Source: Spirochaetota bacterium
Lineage (GTDB): Bacteria; Spirochaetota; Spirochaetia; Treponematales; Rectinemataceae
NCBI GenBank assembly: GCA_029265255.1
Contig: JAJUJQ010000006.1
Coordinates: forward strand, 74,207 to 138,206
Reading direction: 5' to 3'
Length of the DNA: 64,000 nt
The notes below the pieces were generated by a model. It saw only the letters and a program-made list of their open reading frames with translations, made no database searches and had not been told where the DNA came from. This document shows positions 1-8,515 of the stretch, one piece after another (position 1 is the first letter of the stretch; every line of letters starts with the position of its first letter). Both the position numbers and the translations under genes were made by a program.

Positions 1-318
1 GTCGTGATACTGCCGGTCGGACAGAAGGCGCTGGATGCCCTGGCCGCGGCCTATGGTACCACCACCTTCACCATTCAGCCTGGCACCTACAAGTCGGTCA
101 CCGCGCCAATAAAAACCATCGGCGACTATACTTGCATCGTCATCCGCAAAGATTTGCCCGATTCCCTCGTCTACGAGCTTAATAAAGCGATGTGGGCAAA
201 CAAGGCGAGTCTGCAGATGGCCGTTGCCGATATCGGCGAGCTCAATCCAAAGGAAGCGCTTCCAGAGGGACTTCCCGCCCACCCCGCCTCAGTCCAGTTC
301 TGGAAGAGCGTGAAGTAA
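1..318 (+). CDS. TAXI-family TRAP transporter solute-binding protein (C-terminal part, cut by window edge)
   Basis: The frame is open from the first base, so this is the last ~105 residues of a longer protein. The text (YGTTTFTIQPGTYKSV, then an acidic helix and an ending in FWKSVK) resembles the C-terminal lobe of TAXI-type extracytoplasmic binding proteins, which deliver organic acids to TRAP permeases. The identification is supported by the next gene, a fused TRAP permease of the kind that normally works with TAXI binding proteins. Stop at 316-318; the 115 bp to the permease start hold no obvious terminator, so co-transcription is likely. The ligand is unknown. Confidence 0.8.
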   Translation, partial: VVILPVGQKALDALAAAYGTTTFTIQPGTYKSVTAPIKTIGDYTCIVIRKDLPDSLVYELNKAMWANKASLQMAVADIGELNPKEALPEGLPAHPASVQFWKSVK

Positions 319-433
319 GGGAGCTCTTTAATCATAGTGAGAGGGTCAGTGGGCGTGCTGCCAAGCAGGAACCTGCCAAGACGGTATGCCCTGCTGCCTG
401 TCATGCAAGATTCCCCATAGCTCGGGAGAACCT

Positions 434-2485
434 ATGAGAAAACTTGAAGGAAAAGTCAGGGGTGGAGTGTACATTTATATTCTCGCGGTCGGGCTTTTTC
501 ATCTCTATACATCGATTTTTGGCAATTTTGAAGCCTATCTCCAGCGGGCGCTACACCTCTCCATGATTCTGCCGTTGGTGTTCATTCTGTATCCTGTCAC
601 TAAAAAAGAATTGAAGCCGGAAGATTCCCGTATTCCCTTCTACGACTGGATATTCGCCCTGCTTTCTTTTATTCCCGGCGTCTACATCGCGGCTAATTAC
701 TGGGCAATCAGCACGCGCATCGTGCAGGTTGACCCGGTGACGACCACCCAGCTGGTGCTCGGCGTCCTACTCATTGTGCTCCTGCTGGAAGCGACCCGGC
801 GTGTGGTGGGGCTGCCACTCATGATTATCGCATTGGTGTTTCTAGTGTACATGGCCTTTGCGGACAGGATTCCAGGGCTTTTCCAAGGCATTTCGTTCAA
901 TGTTCCGGAAATTGTGGAAGAAGTCTTTCTCACCGATGAGGGCATTTTCTCTTCGCCGCTTGGGGTGTCGGCTACTTACGTCATGATTTTTCTGATTTTC
1001 GGAGGATTCCTAGAAAAGAGCGGGGTAGGCGACTTCTTTATGCGATTTGCGCAAGCGTTTACCGGCACGCAGCCCGGCGGCCCAGCGCTGATCGCGGTTA
1101 CTTCTTCATGCTTGTTTGGCTCAATTTCCGGCTCTGCGGTTGCAAATGTCTATGGAACTGGTACCTTTACCATTCCGCTCATGAAAAAAATAGGGTATCC
1201 GGCATATTTTGCAGGTGCGGTCGAGGCCGTCGCCTCGACGGGAGGACAGATCATGCCACCGGTCATGGGAGCGGGAGCCTTTCTTATGGCGAGCTTCCTT
1301 GGTCTGCCCTACCGGATGGTCATGATCGCCGCGCTTATTCCCGCGCTCATGTATTACGGAGCCGTCTTTCTCATGGTGCGATTGTCCGCGCACAAATACG
1401 GGCTTAAAGGCTTGTCCGCGGATGATCTACCGAAAAAGAAGGACGTGCTGAGAGAATCCTATATGATCATTCCGCTGATTGGGCTGGTCGTATTTCTGCT
1501 TGGCGGAGCGACACCCATGCGGGCGGCGGTGATTGGTATCATTCTCGCTTGGTTGGTCTCTTTCTTCAAGACGAAATCCGCTGACAAGGGCAGACGGCGG
1601 CGTTCCGTGATTGCAGGTATTGTTGTTTCGCTTTTTATCGTAGTCTCATTCCTGTTTCCTCAACTGTTCGAGAGATTGCTGCCAGGCAAAATCGGGTTGT
1701 GGATCATGATTGCCGGTTTTGTGGTGGCCACGTTCTTCAATGATGGTATGGGGCCGAAGGATGTACTTGATGCGATCTACGGGGGCGCCAAGGACATTCC
1801 GCTGGTGGCGATTGCCTGCGCGACGGCAGGTATCGTGCTCGGAGCTGTCGCGTTGACGGGCATCGGCGGAAAATTGGTTGGATTTGTGTTGAGCTTCGCC
1901 AGAGATTATCGCTTCCTCGGGCTTGTACTCATCATGGTGATTTCGATTTTCCTTGGAATGGGATTGCCGACTACAGGCGCGTATATTCTGGCTTCCGCGC
2001 TGGGAGCGCCGATACTGGTCAAAATGGGCATTCCGCCGCTCGCGGCGCATATGTTTGTATTCTATTTTGCCGTTATATCGAATATTACTCCGCCTGTCGC
2101 CCTTGCTGCGTTCGCGGCCTCTTCGATTTCAGGCGCCAATCCGAATAAGATCGGCTTCCAGGCGATGCGGCTTGGATTCTTGGCATTCGTGGTACCGTTT
2201 GCGTTCTGTTATGATCCAGGGTTGCTCCTGCAATCGTCAGTCATGGCAAACATCCTCGCGATTATAACCGGCGTCATCTCGGTTTTGGCGCTCGGGTTTT
2301 TCTGGGTTGGCTACATCAGGTATCCGATTCCGGTTTGGATGCGAGCGCTGCTGCTAGTCGCGGGTGTGCTAGCTCTTGCTCCGCAGCCATTGTATGTCGT
2401 GATAGCGGCTGGCATCCTTGCCTTCTGCTGGGTGCTTTCTGCAACCGGCAGGGTGAAGTCGGAAGCGAAGAAAGTAACGCTTTGA
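434..2485 (+). CDS. TRAP transporter permease, fused 4TM/12TM (DctQM-like) subunit
   Basis: A protein of 683 residues, almost entirely hydrophobic segments, with the small-subunit-like part (about residues 1-180) joined to a DctM-like large subunit. The large part has the family-typical Gly-rich motifs (SGSAVANVYGTGTFTIPLMKK; GMGLPTTGAYILA; ISNITPPVALAAFAASSISG). It acts in the inner membrane as a Na+ or H+ coupled importer of a dicarboxylate-like ligand handed over by the TAXI protein just upstream. An in-frame ATG exists at 386, but the ATG at 434 follows a GGGAG-type ribosome site and starts MRKLEGK, a better cytoplasmic N-terminus, so I chose it. Substrate is not deducible. Confidence 0.88.
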   Translation: MRKLEGKVRGGVYIYILAVGLFHLYTSIFGNFEAYLQRALHLSMILPLVFILYPVTKKELKPEDSRIPFYDWIFALLSFIPGVYIAANYWAISTRIVQVDPVTTTQLVLGVLLIVLLLEATRRVVGLPLMIIALVFLVYMAFADRIPGLFQGISFNVPEIVEEVFLTDEGIFSSPLGVSATYVMIFLIFGGFLEKSGVGDFFMRFAQAFTGTQPGGPALIAVTSSCLFGSISGSAVANVYGTGTFTIPLMKKIGYPAYFAGAVEAVASTGGQIMPPVMGAGAFLMASFLGLPYRMVMIAALIPALMYYGAVFLMVRLSAHKYGLKGLSADDLPKKKDVLRESYMIIPLIGLVVFLLGGATPMRAAVIGIILAWLVSFFKTKSADKGRRRRSVIAGIVVSLFIVVSFLFPQLFERLLPGKIGLWIMIAGFVVATFFNDGMGPKDVLDAIYGGAKDIPLVAIACATAGIVLGAVALTGIGGKLVGFVLSFARDYRFLGLVLIMVISIFLGMGLPTTGAYILASALGAPILVKMGIPPLAAHMFVFYFAVISNITPPVALAAFAASSISGANPNKIGFQAMRLGFLAFVVPFAFCYDPGLLLQSSVMANILAIITGVISVLALGFFWVGYIRYPIPVWMRALLLVAGVLALAPQPLYVVIAAGILAFCWVLSATGRVKSEAKKVTL

Positions 2486-2510
2486 ACGTCTGCGCGCGGT
2501 GCATCAATCA

Positions 2511-2550
2511 AGCGGGCGGCCCGGTGTGATCATGACCGAGTCAGCCCGCT
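2511..2550 (+). terminator. Possible hairpin terminator after the TRAP operon
   Basis: AGCGGGC (2511-2517) is complementary to GCCCGCT (2544-2550), with an inner CGGT/ACCG pair, followed by CTTTGCT. The U-rich tail is short, so termination efficiency is uncertain. It sits between the convergent TRAP permease and PAS genes. Confidence 0.4.
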
Positions 2551-2555
2551 CTTTG

Positions 2556-2900
2556 CTATGCTCTTACAAAGTGCGGCATGTCGAACGGAATTTCCATAGA
2601 CAGCTCGACAAGACCGGCAATCCTGCCATCCACCCGCCAGGGAGCCTGATAAATCAGCTTTTTCACTCCGTTTTTTTCGATTGTGTAAGCATTTGGGACA
2701 CCGGTTTCCAGAATTCGTTCCATGATGCGGACCGAACGTTCCTGGTGGCAGGGCCGAACATCCTTGCCAATCAGAGCCTTGCCACCCCAGGCATCGAACG
2801 CATTGGCTGCTTTCTCATTCATGTAGACAATCGTGAAATCGCGGCTGATAATGATGATGGCCGCGGTGAAGTCGTCTTCCCAAGGAATGGTGTCGGACAT
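2556..2900 (-). CDS. Single PAS-domain protein
   Basis: A 114-residue soluble protein that is little more than one PAS fold: an N-terminal strand (AIIIISRDFTIVYMNEKAANAF) typical of PAS sensors, then a GKDVRPCH helix segment and C-terminal strands with KLIYQAPWRVDGRIAGLVELSMEI. It probably binds a small ligand or haem, or serves as an interaction module; it carries no output domain. RBS GGGAG lies 7 nt before the ATG. It lies 80 bp downstream of the five-gene coupled operon at 8391-2981 on the same strand with no strong terminator between, so it may be its sixth gene. Confidence 0.75.
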   Translation of the reverse strand: MSDTIPWEDDFTAAIIIISRDFTIVYMNEKAANAFDAWGGKALIGKDVRPCHQERSVRIMERILETGVPNAYTIEKNGVKKLIYQAPWRVDGRIAGLVELSMEIPFDMPHFVRA

Positions 2901-2980
2901 AGTATCTCCCTGATCCTATGTGATGGCAGAAGCGGCATGACGGCCCTTCCGCAGGCCGCATGGTGTCTGCGTGACGATAT

Positions 2981-3892
2981 TTACTGCAGCGAAGCCAGCA
3001 GGTCGAGTACCGTTTTGACAAGGCGCCGGCAATCGTCCGGTTTGGTATGGTAACCGGAACCGCCTGTGTGCTGGCGAATCACGACCGTGCCGTAGGTGTC
3101 GTCTCCTCCTGCTTCGATCTCGTATCCCAAGGCGCGAAAAGCCGCCGCCTTCTTCCATGATGGCCCCCGGCCTCTGGTGAGCACCACCGCATACAGGTAG
3201 GGTACTTCTCCGTTTGGGCCCTTGTTGATAGCGACCTGCAATTGCACACCCACGAGATCTTCAGGCTTGCGCCGCGGTTCCAGCATGAGGCGCGCGTGTT
3301 CCGGTATTCTAAGCCCCTGGGCGTCTCGATCAAGGCGCAAATAGGGGGTGCAGACAATTCCTTCTGGGAGGGGAACGGTTCGAGCTGCCTGGATGGCTTC
3401 TATGACCATCTCGAATTGGCGGGGTCTCCACAGCTTGATCTTGAGCGTATTGAGAACCGGCCAGAGCAGGATGAGTGCATCCATGGCGAGGGTTCCCGGC
3501 AGGCTGAGCATGGCGCCGAACGCGATAGTCAGGACAGCGAGAGCCACGGTAAATGGAATGCCGAATCCGGGCCTGTACCAGAGCGGCAGACGGATTTCAC
3601 GCGTTGCTTTGAAGGCGTCGGCAATGCGGTCAAGCTCGGCCCCGCTGACTGGCTGCCAGTCTTCTTCGCCGAGATCGCGGGGCTTGTTGGTCCAGGGCCG
3701 GGTTGCGAGAAGCATGAGCGGTCCAAGCAACAGTATCGTGCCGACCAGCATGCCACCACTGCCACCGAAGGCCTGCAGCAGCACACCGCCAAGACTGAAG
3801 GCCGCCGCGAGCACTATCCGGGCTTCGAGTCCGGGGCCGGGAAGGCGGTACCGGATCACGACGGGGGTCATGGGACTGGTAGTCGTTTTCAT
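2981..3892 (-). CDS. Membrane protein of unknown function, last gene of the radical-SAM operon
   Basis: About 303 residues. Hydrophobic pairs at roughly residues 24-60 (LAAAFSLGGVLLQAF, GGMLVGTILLLGPLMLLA) and 110-145 (IPFTVALAVLTIAFGAML) give about four membrane segments; the C-terminal half is soluble and contains VGVQLQVAINKG and YLYAVVLTRG strands. I do not recognise a named family. Start chosen at 3892 because its ATG overlaps the stop of the radical SAM gene as ATGA and an AGGGAG site precedes it; a longer frame reaches 4003 but lies inside that gene. Its obligate coupling to the maturase suggests a role in handling, exporting or anchoring the modified product, which is inference only. 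Confidence 0.72.
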   Translation of the reverse strand: MKTTTSPMTPVVIRYRLPGPGLEARIVLAAAFSLGGVLLQAFGGSGGMLVGTILLLGPLMLLATRPWTNKPRDLGEEDWQPVSGAELDRIADAFKATREIRLPLWYRPGFGIPFTVALAVLTIAFGAMLSLPGTLAMDALILLWPVLNTLKIKLWRPRQFEMVIEAIQAARTVPLPEGIVCTPYLRLDRDAQGLRIPEHARLMLEPRRKPEDLVGVQLQVAINKGPNGEVPYLYAVVLTRGRGPSWKKAAAFRALGYEIEAGGDDTYGTVVIRQHTGGSGYHTKPDDCRRLVKTVLDLLASLQ

Positions 3893-5244
3893 ATGCACTC
3901 CCTGATGGCGCAGGTTGCGCGAGGGGAAGGAACAGTTCCAGTATAGCGCCAGTAAAGCGGGCAGGCGCCTTGGCAGGCGATGAAGCTGGAACAGGTCTTG
4001 CATGGCGCGGGTGCGAACTGCTTCTGCTTGTAATACTGAGCGCGTTCGGAAAACCAGATGTCCCGGAAATCTTGCAGCAGCAGATTGCCAAGTGGTTCAT
4101 CCCAGGACGAGCAGGGAAGCACAGCGCCGTCCGGGGCGACGGAGATGAGCCCGTCCGCCGCCGCGCAGCTTTTATTCCCATGGCCGCGCGCGATTGGATT
4201 CCAGGTGCAGAAGGGAGTCGGACTGTACCAAAAGAATGTCATGTTTCGTCTACGCGCTTCCCGGCTGATTACTTCGATGACCGGACCGATTTCCTCGTAC
4301 GGGACAAAGAGTTCATCCGTGAGAGGGCCAGGAATGGTGGGAATGAACAAATTCATGCTGAATCTCCGAATGCCTAGAGTTTCGAGAAACGCAGGCATTT
4401 GAGGGACCGCGGAAAGATTTGCGCGGGTGATCGTGGTATTGGTCTGGGTCGGGATGCCCGCGTGTTGCAAGGCCGCGATACCTCTGCAAGTTTCTTCGAA
4501 CGCGCCGGGCCTGCCGGCTAGCTGGTCATGAATGGACGCGTTTGGCCCCTCGATGGAGACCTGAGCGCTGCCGAGGCCAGCGGTCTTGAGCGCTTTTGCC
4601 CTGGCAGCGTCAATGAGGGTGCCGTTGGTGACGAGATTGGTGATGAGCGTTCGGCGCGCAGCGTGGGCGATCAGCGCTTCAAGGTCGTCTCTGAGCGTGG
4701 GCTCGCCGCCGGTAAATGAGAAAAAAGGAATGTGGGCTTGTTCGGCGAAAATGTCGATAATGCGCAGGTAATCGCTCATGCCGCGCTCGGGATGAGCTGT
4801 TTCGGGCAGAGCTGAATCGCTGCGTCGCGGTGATGAGGCGCTTGGCGAGGAGCCACAGCCGGCATAGCAGAAGCGGCAGGCGTTGTTGCAACGGTACGTG
4901 AGGGATATTTCACCCAGCACAGGCAGCCGCGTGAAAGAAAACGAATACTGTTCGTGCGCGACTGTACCGTGAGAGGGCTGCTCACCACGGTAGAGCGCGG
5001 CAAGGTCGCTAAAAAAGCGGTTGGTGTCTTCAGCAGCATCACGCGAAGGCAGGTGGATTGCCTGGATGCTCCCTCCGCGCGCGAGACGAGCAATGAGCGC
5101 TGCCGCGGAGCGATTGATTTTGTAGACCCTGTTCGGCGGGAGGATGAGTACGCCGTCTTCTTCGCGGCAGAAGATGTACGCGCCAGCCCTAGCCCAGAAT
5201 TCATCGATCCATGAGAGATCGAGCCAGCCTTGATGCGGATTCAA
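3889..5244 (-). CDS. Radical SAM/SPASM enzyme with N-terminal PqqD-like domain (putative peptide maturase)
   Basis: About 451 residues if translation begins at the TTG at 5244, which overlaps the stop of the preceding gene as TTGA and has GGGAGG 6 nt upstream; an ATG at 5325 lies inside that gene's cysteine repeat and is less likely. Residues ~25-85 (DGVLILPPNRVYKINRSAA) resemble the PqqD/RRE winged helix that grips precursor peptides. The radical SAM cluster motif is C119-x3-C123-x2-C126, followed by a FTGGEPTLR motif and TNLVTNGT. The last ~110 residues contain about nine cysteines typical of a SPASM domain with auxiliary iron-sulfur clusters. Known relatives install thioether or C-C crosslinks in ribosomal peptides. 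The neighbouring gene encodes a cysteine-repeat tail that is an obvious substrate candidate; that pairing is inference. Confidence 0.87.
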   Translation of the reverse strand: MNPHQGWLDLSWIDEFWARAGAYIFCREEDGVLILPPNRVYKINRSAAALIARLARGGSIQAIHLPSRDAAEDTNRFFSDLAALYRGEQPSHGTVAHEQYSFSFTRLPVLGEISLTYRCNNACRFCYAGCGSSPSASSPRRSDSALPETAHPERGMSDYLRIIDIFAEQAHIPFFSFTGGEPTLRDDLEALIAHAARRTLITNLVTNGTLIDAARAKALKTAGLGSAQVSIEGPNASIHDQLAGRPGAFEETCRGIAALQHAGIPTQTNTTITRANLSAVPQMPAFLETLGIRRFSMNLFIPTIPGPLTDELFVPYEEIGPVIEVISREARRRNMTFFWYSPTPFCTWNPIARGHGNKSCAAADGLISVAPDGAVLPCSSWDEPLGNLLLQDFRDIWFSERAQYYKQKQFAPAPCKTCSSFIACQGACPLYWRYTGTVPSPRATCAIRECI

Positions 5245-6899
5245 TGCGGGCCTCCCGACACACAGGCACTGTGACAGGCCGAATGGCATGCCGAATGGCA
5301 GGCCGAGTGGCAAGCCTGATGGCACGCGGTATGGCAGGCATTGTGACAGGCTGAGTAGCAGGCTCCCGCGGTGCCCGACAGATTCTTTGGGGTAAAACAG
5401 CCCGAAAAACAGGCTGAAGATGCCATGAAGGATGCGTAGGAGCCTGAAAACTCCGCTGGCAACCCGAGATGCTCACAATAGTGTGGATGATGGTATACAT
5501 ATCCGATGGAATGCCAGTAGCGGTATCGGGGATGGGTCGGGGCCTCCTCCTGACCTGTACCTTTCTCCTCGGTCTCCTCCATTTTTTGCCTATAAAAAGC
5601 CTTCGTCGCATCGAGATCGCAGTCCCAAGTCTTCTCCTGCAGCGTTTTGATAACGGTTTCGAAGAAATCGGCCATTCGCGCGCTCAGCACGCGCCCTTCC
5701 GTATCGAATGAGGAAAGAAAGAGATCGCCATACGGGTCCGCGCACGTTCGCTGAAGTACTTCAAGACGCAGCGGCGACTCCTGCGCGAGCCGGGCAGTGC
5801 CTTCCTCTTCTAGTATTCTGAGCATGACGGCGACCACGCGAGGCAGGGGGAGTTCGAATAGGAGGGCAACTTCGACCGGATGCAGGTCTTCGGCGATCTT
5901 GCCGGGGATGGCGTAGGTGCCTTCGATGATCCTGGGCGGGGTCCAGGAATCTCCTGCCCATGCAATGCCTTCTGCCTTGGCCACTGCATTCGCGTACCCA
6001 GCGGACTTCTTCCGATACAGAAAAAGCGCGACCGCCGCGATACCGCTGCCAAGAAAAAGAATAAGGAGAGGAGGAAGGCCTTCCCGTGCTTGCTGCTCTT
6101 TCCCAGAACCGGGCTCGCCTTCAGCACTCTGTGAATTTCGTCGCAGGAGCGGCCCGAATGCTTCGCCAACTGCGGAGGCCGACAGATAGAACTGGATTTC
6201 TTGCGAAGCGTGGGCGATCGGCCGTTCCTGGTGGAATCGGAGCGCGAGATAATGCGTGCCATCGGAGCCTTCCGCAGCGAACCAGTCGATCAGGTTCTGT
6301 TCATTAACGAACTTTTCGGTCATGAAGCCGAGCGCGGCCAGCGCGGGTGCCCGGGAATCGCCCTTTGCTCCTTTCTCTATTTCCAAAGGAAGGATAACCA
6401 CAACGGTGCGGTGATCGAGCGCTTGGTCCCATTCGGGAGGTGCCCAGTGGAAATAGATGAGGTCCTTTCCGTCAGGCCCTCTGCTCGAGCCCACCATGCC
6501 GGCCGCGGCCAAATCGGCCCCATAGCTCAAAACCCATGTGGAAATCCCGGACGTCCTCACACCCTTGGACAGCGTGATGTCCCACTTGTCGCCGCTGCGT
6601 TTTATTTCGAGGGGAACCCGGACCTTCTGGGGGAGGTCGGCCCAGCTGTGCTCTGTGTCCCACACAAAAGGAGCCTCCTCACCCTGGAAATAGAATCCGC
6701 CCATTGTTCCTGAGCTCACATTCCAGACAATCGAGTGTCTGACCACCGCTTTACCATCCCTATATAGGGTGAGATAAGTCTCAACTGACGTGCAGCGCGC
6801 GTCGAGCGCTGCCAGAAGCCCAGGTCGAGACAGCGCGGGCATCAGTGCAAAACACAGCATCAAGATAATGACCGGTCGGCGCAAATGCATATGGTTCAT
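5241..6899 (-). CDS. Membrane protein with extracytoplasmic domain and nine-fold Cys-x-x-Ala C-terminal tail (candidate rSAM substrate)
   Basis: 552 residues. An N-terminal signal segment (8-31) is followed by an extracytoplasmic beta-rich domain (about 35-270), one membrane helix (276-295, PPLLILFLGSGIAAVALFLY) and a cytoplasmic region with a winged-helix-like stretch (339-372), recalling DUF2207-type membrane proteins. The last 40 residues are low complexity: cysteines at 514, 518, 522, 526, 530, 534, 538, 542 and 546, spaced exactly four apart, mostly as CHSA units, ending SGGPH. Further Cys lie at 475, 497 and 501 in a His-rich segment. Topology puts the tail in the cytoplasm, where the enzyme encoded immediately downstream, with overlapping stop/start, could act on it. 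I know of no assigned function; a metal-binding role for the Cys/His tail is the main alternative. Confidence 0.82.
   Translation of the reverse strand: MNHMHLRRPVIILMLCFALMPALSRPGLLAALDARCTSVETYLTLYRDGKAVVRHSIVWNVSSGTMGGFYFQGEEAPFVWDTEHSWADLPQKVRVPLEIKRSGDKWDITLSKGVRTSGISTWVLSYGADLAAAGMVGSSRGPDGKDLIYFHWAPPEWDQALDHRTVVVILPLEIEKGAKGDSRAPALAALGFMTEKFVNEQNLIDWFAAEGSDGTHYLALRFHQERPIAHASQEIQFYLSASAVGEAFGPLLRRNSQSAEGEPGSGKEQQAREGLPPLLILFLGSGIAAVALFLYRKKSAGYANAVAKAEGIAWAGDSWTPPRIIEGTYAIPGKIAEDLHPVEVALLFELPLPRVVAVMLRILEEEGTARLAQESPLRLEVLQRTCADPYGDLFLSSFDTEGRVLSARMADFFETVIKTLQEKTWDCDLDATKAFYRQKMEETEEKGTGQEEAPTHPRYRYWHSIGYVYHHPHYCEHLGLPAEFSGSYASFMASSACFSGCFTPKNLSGTAGACYSACHNACHTACHQACHSACHSACHSACHSACVSGGPH
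5262..5363 (-). repeat. 12-bp-period tandem repeat encoding the CxxA tail
   Basis: The DNA of the tail repeats with a 12-bp period for about eight and a half units (unit on the plus strand roughly AGGCCGAATGGC, diverged at synonymous and His/Tyr codon positions). Each unit encodes A-C-x-x. Repeats of this kind can change copy number by slippage without breaking the frame. Confidence 0.9.
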
Positions 6900-7555
6900 T
6901 CTTCAAGCTCCCTATCAGCGTTCAATTGATCAAGCCGCGCGCGGGATTTCTCTAGGCCGCCCTCGGGCAGCGCGAGGCGCTCTCCGATCTCGCGTGCGGT
7001 TTTCTCGAGAGATTCTGTGAGAGACTTCATGATGGCAGGCTCTCCGGATTCCAAGGACTCTGGTGAATTGCTGGCGGCATTGGCATCATTAAGCACGCGG
7101 TGTACCGCGCGGGCATCATTCAGCCTCAGGTAGGAACGGAGCATATGTTCCGCGTGCCGTATCACCTCTTCAATGAAGGGATCGCGAGGGTTCCCTTCCG
7201 CGCATGATTCGAGATACATGCCGGCTGCTAGCACAATTTTTTCGATAGTGCGCCTCAAGTCCTCGCGTTCTAGCCTGACCATAGACAGCTGCTTTCTGAT
7301 CCGAGCGATATCCTCGAGAATCATGGCGTTCCGCTCGTTCCGGGCGCGATCCTGTTCCTTGAGGATTGCCCGGGCACCTGTTTTAGAAGACAGAATGAAT
7401 GCGATCGCTCCACCGGTGATCCCCACATACAGAGGAACGACAATTGTAATCGGCATCAGCCCCGTCAAGACAGCTGCGGCTGCCGCAAGCGTGGTTGCTG
7501 ACAGGACAGCGATGGCCAGAGGAGAGCGAAAGAACGCACGCACATATTCGTTCAT
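6896..7555 (-). CDS. Membrane-anchored coiled-coil protein, XpaC-like
   Basis: 219 residues: two N-terminal membrane helices (about 12-33 and 35-55, LAIAVLSATTLAAAAAVLTG and IVVPLYVGITGGAIAFIL), then a long cytoplasmic helical region rich in R/E with heptads (QDRARNERNAMILEDIARI and on), ending in an acidic tail. The layout resembles XpaC-type proteins, whose biochemical role is not established. The start ATG overlaps the stop of the HD-GYP gene and its own stop overlaps the next start, both as ATGA. It is probably a scaffold or partner of the Cys-tail membrane protein. Confidence 0.62.
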   Translation of the reverse strand: MNEYVRAFFRSPLAIAVLSATTLAAAAAVLTGLMPITIVVPLYVGITGGAIAFILSSKTGARAILKEQDRARNERNAMILEDIARIRKQLSMVRLEREDLRRTIEKIVLAAGMYLESCAEGNPRDPFIEEVIRHAEHMLRSYLRLNDARAVHRVLNDANAASNSPESLESGEPAIMKSLTESLEKTAREIGERLALPEGGLEKSRARLDQLNADRELEE

Positions 7556-8391
7556 GGATGTTTCTCTCTTATAAAACTGATGAACTCCCGCACCAGATGA
7601 GGATCGAAATGAGTACCACTCGATTGGTCAAGTTCTTTCAGCGCGTCCTCAACCGAAATCCCTCCATGATAGGGGCGATCTGAAATCAGCGCGTCGAACG
7701 CGTCAGCGATGGCGAACAGGCGGGCGGGGAGCGGTATGGCTTCGCCCGCAAGCCCTCGGGGGTAGCCGCTGCCATCCCAGCGTTCATGGTGGCTCAATGG
7801 GATGTCGAGGGCGGGTTGGAGGTATGTGATTCGAGACAGCATCTGGTGCCCATAGGCCGCATGCTGGCGCATGATATTCCATTCCTCGTTGTTTAGCCTG
7901 CTTTTTTTCAGCAAAATGGCGTCGGGGATGCCGATCTTTCCAATATCATGCAGAAGGGCGCCTCGATAGATGTGTTCCAGCTGTTCTTCCGGGATGCGGA
8001 GCCACCGGGCAAACTCGACGGTAAGTGTGGCGGCGCGCCGGCTGTGGCCTTCTGTTTTTTCATCCTTGAGATCGATGGCGTAGGAAAGGGCCTCGATGGT
8101 CGCGTCATAGGCTTCTCGTAGTGCCTGGTTGGCGTTCAATGTCTCCTGGCGGGCACGCGCAAGACTGCGTAGCTGACGGCGGATGAGAAAATAGAGCATG
8201 GTACCGGTTACCGCGACAAAGGCGAGCCCTTTGGCGATGGAAAACCACGCAATCGTCGCGTTGTCTTTGACGAGCAGCCTAAGAACACTGTCGGAAAAGA
8301 GGATCCAGAGCGCGGAGAATCCGATATAGATCAGAGCGATCGATGCTGCTTGAGATTCTGGCCCTTCTTCTTCCCCGCGGCTATGTTTCAT
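7552..8391 (-). CDS. Membrane-bound HD-GYP domain phosphodiesterase
   Basis: About 279 residues. Two membrane helices near the N-terminus (ALIYIGFSALWILFSDSVLR; GLAFVAVTGTMLYFLI) and a short coiled linker precede an HD-GYP domain: GHSRRAATLT, the HDIGKIGIPD metal motif and HHERWDGSGYPRGL. Such enzymes hydrolyse cyclic di-GMP (some 3',3'-cGAMP) to mononucleotides. It is the first gene of the coupled five-gene chain, which suggests the chain answers to or controls a cyclic dinucleotide signal. The ATG at 8391 has no Shine-Dalgarno sequence but lies at the predicted +1 of a promoter; a further in-frame ATG at 8433 would precede the promoter's -10. Confidence 0.85.
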   Translation of the reverse strand: MKHSRGEEEGPESQAASIALIYIGFSALWILFSDSVLRLLVKDNATIAWFSIAKGLAFVAVTGTMLYFLIRRQLRSLARARQETLNANQALREAYDATIEALSYAIDLKDEKTEGHSRRAATLTVEFARWLRIPEEQLEHIYRGALLHDIGKIGIPDAILLKKSRLNNEEWNIMRQHAAYGHQMLSRITYLQPALDIPLSHHERWDGSGYPRGLAGEAIPLPARLFAIADAFDALISDRPYHGGISVEDALKELDQSSGTHFDPHLVREFISFIREKHP

Positions 8392-8397
8392 GATATC

Positions 8398-8427
8398 ACT
8401 GTATGCGTGGGAGAGGCCGCAAGTCAA
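8398..8427 (-). promoter_or_regulatory. Promoter of the HD-GYP/radical SAM operon
   Basis: Minus-strand -35 TTGACT (8427-8422), 18-nt spacer, -10 TACAGT (8403-8398). The predicted start of transcription is about 8391, the A of the HD-GYP ATG, giving a leaderless message. Confidence 0.5.
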
Positions 8428-8515
8428 TCGCATGCACTGGCAAAGCCAGGATATACGAAGGCTGGTTTACTAGCGGTGCGTGAACATTCATACTGGAGCC
8501 GACAGGAGAACTATC

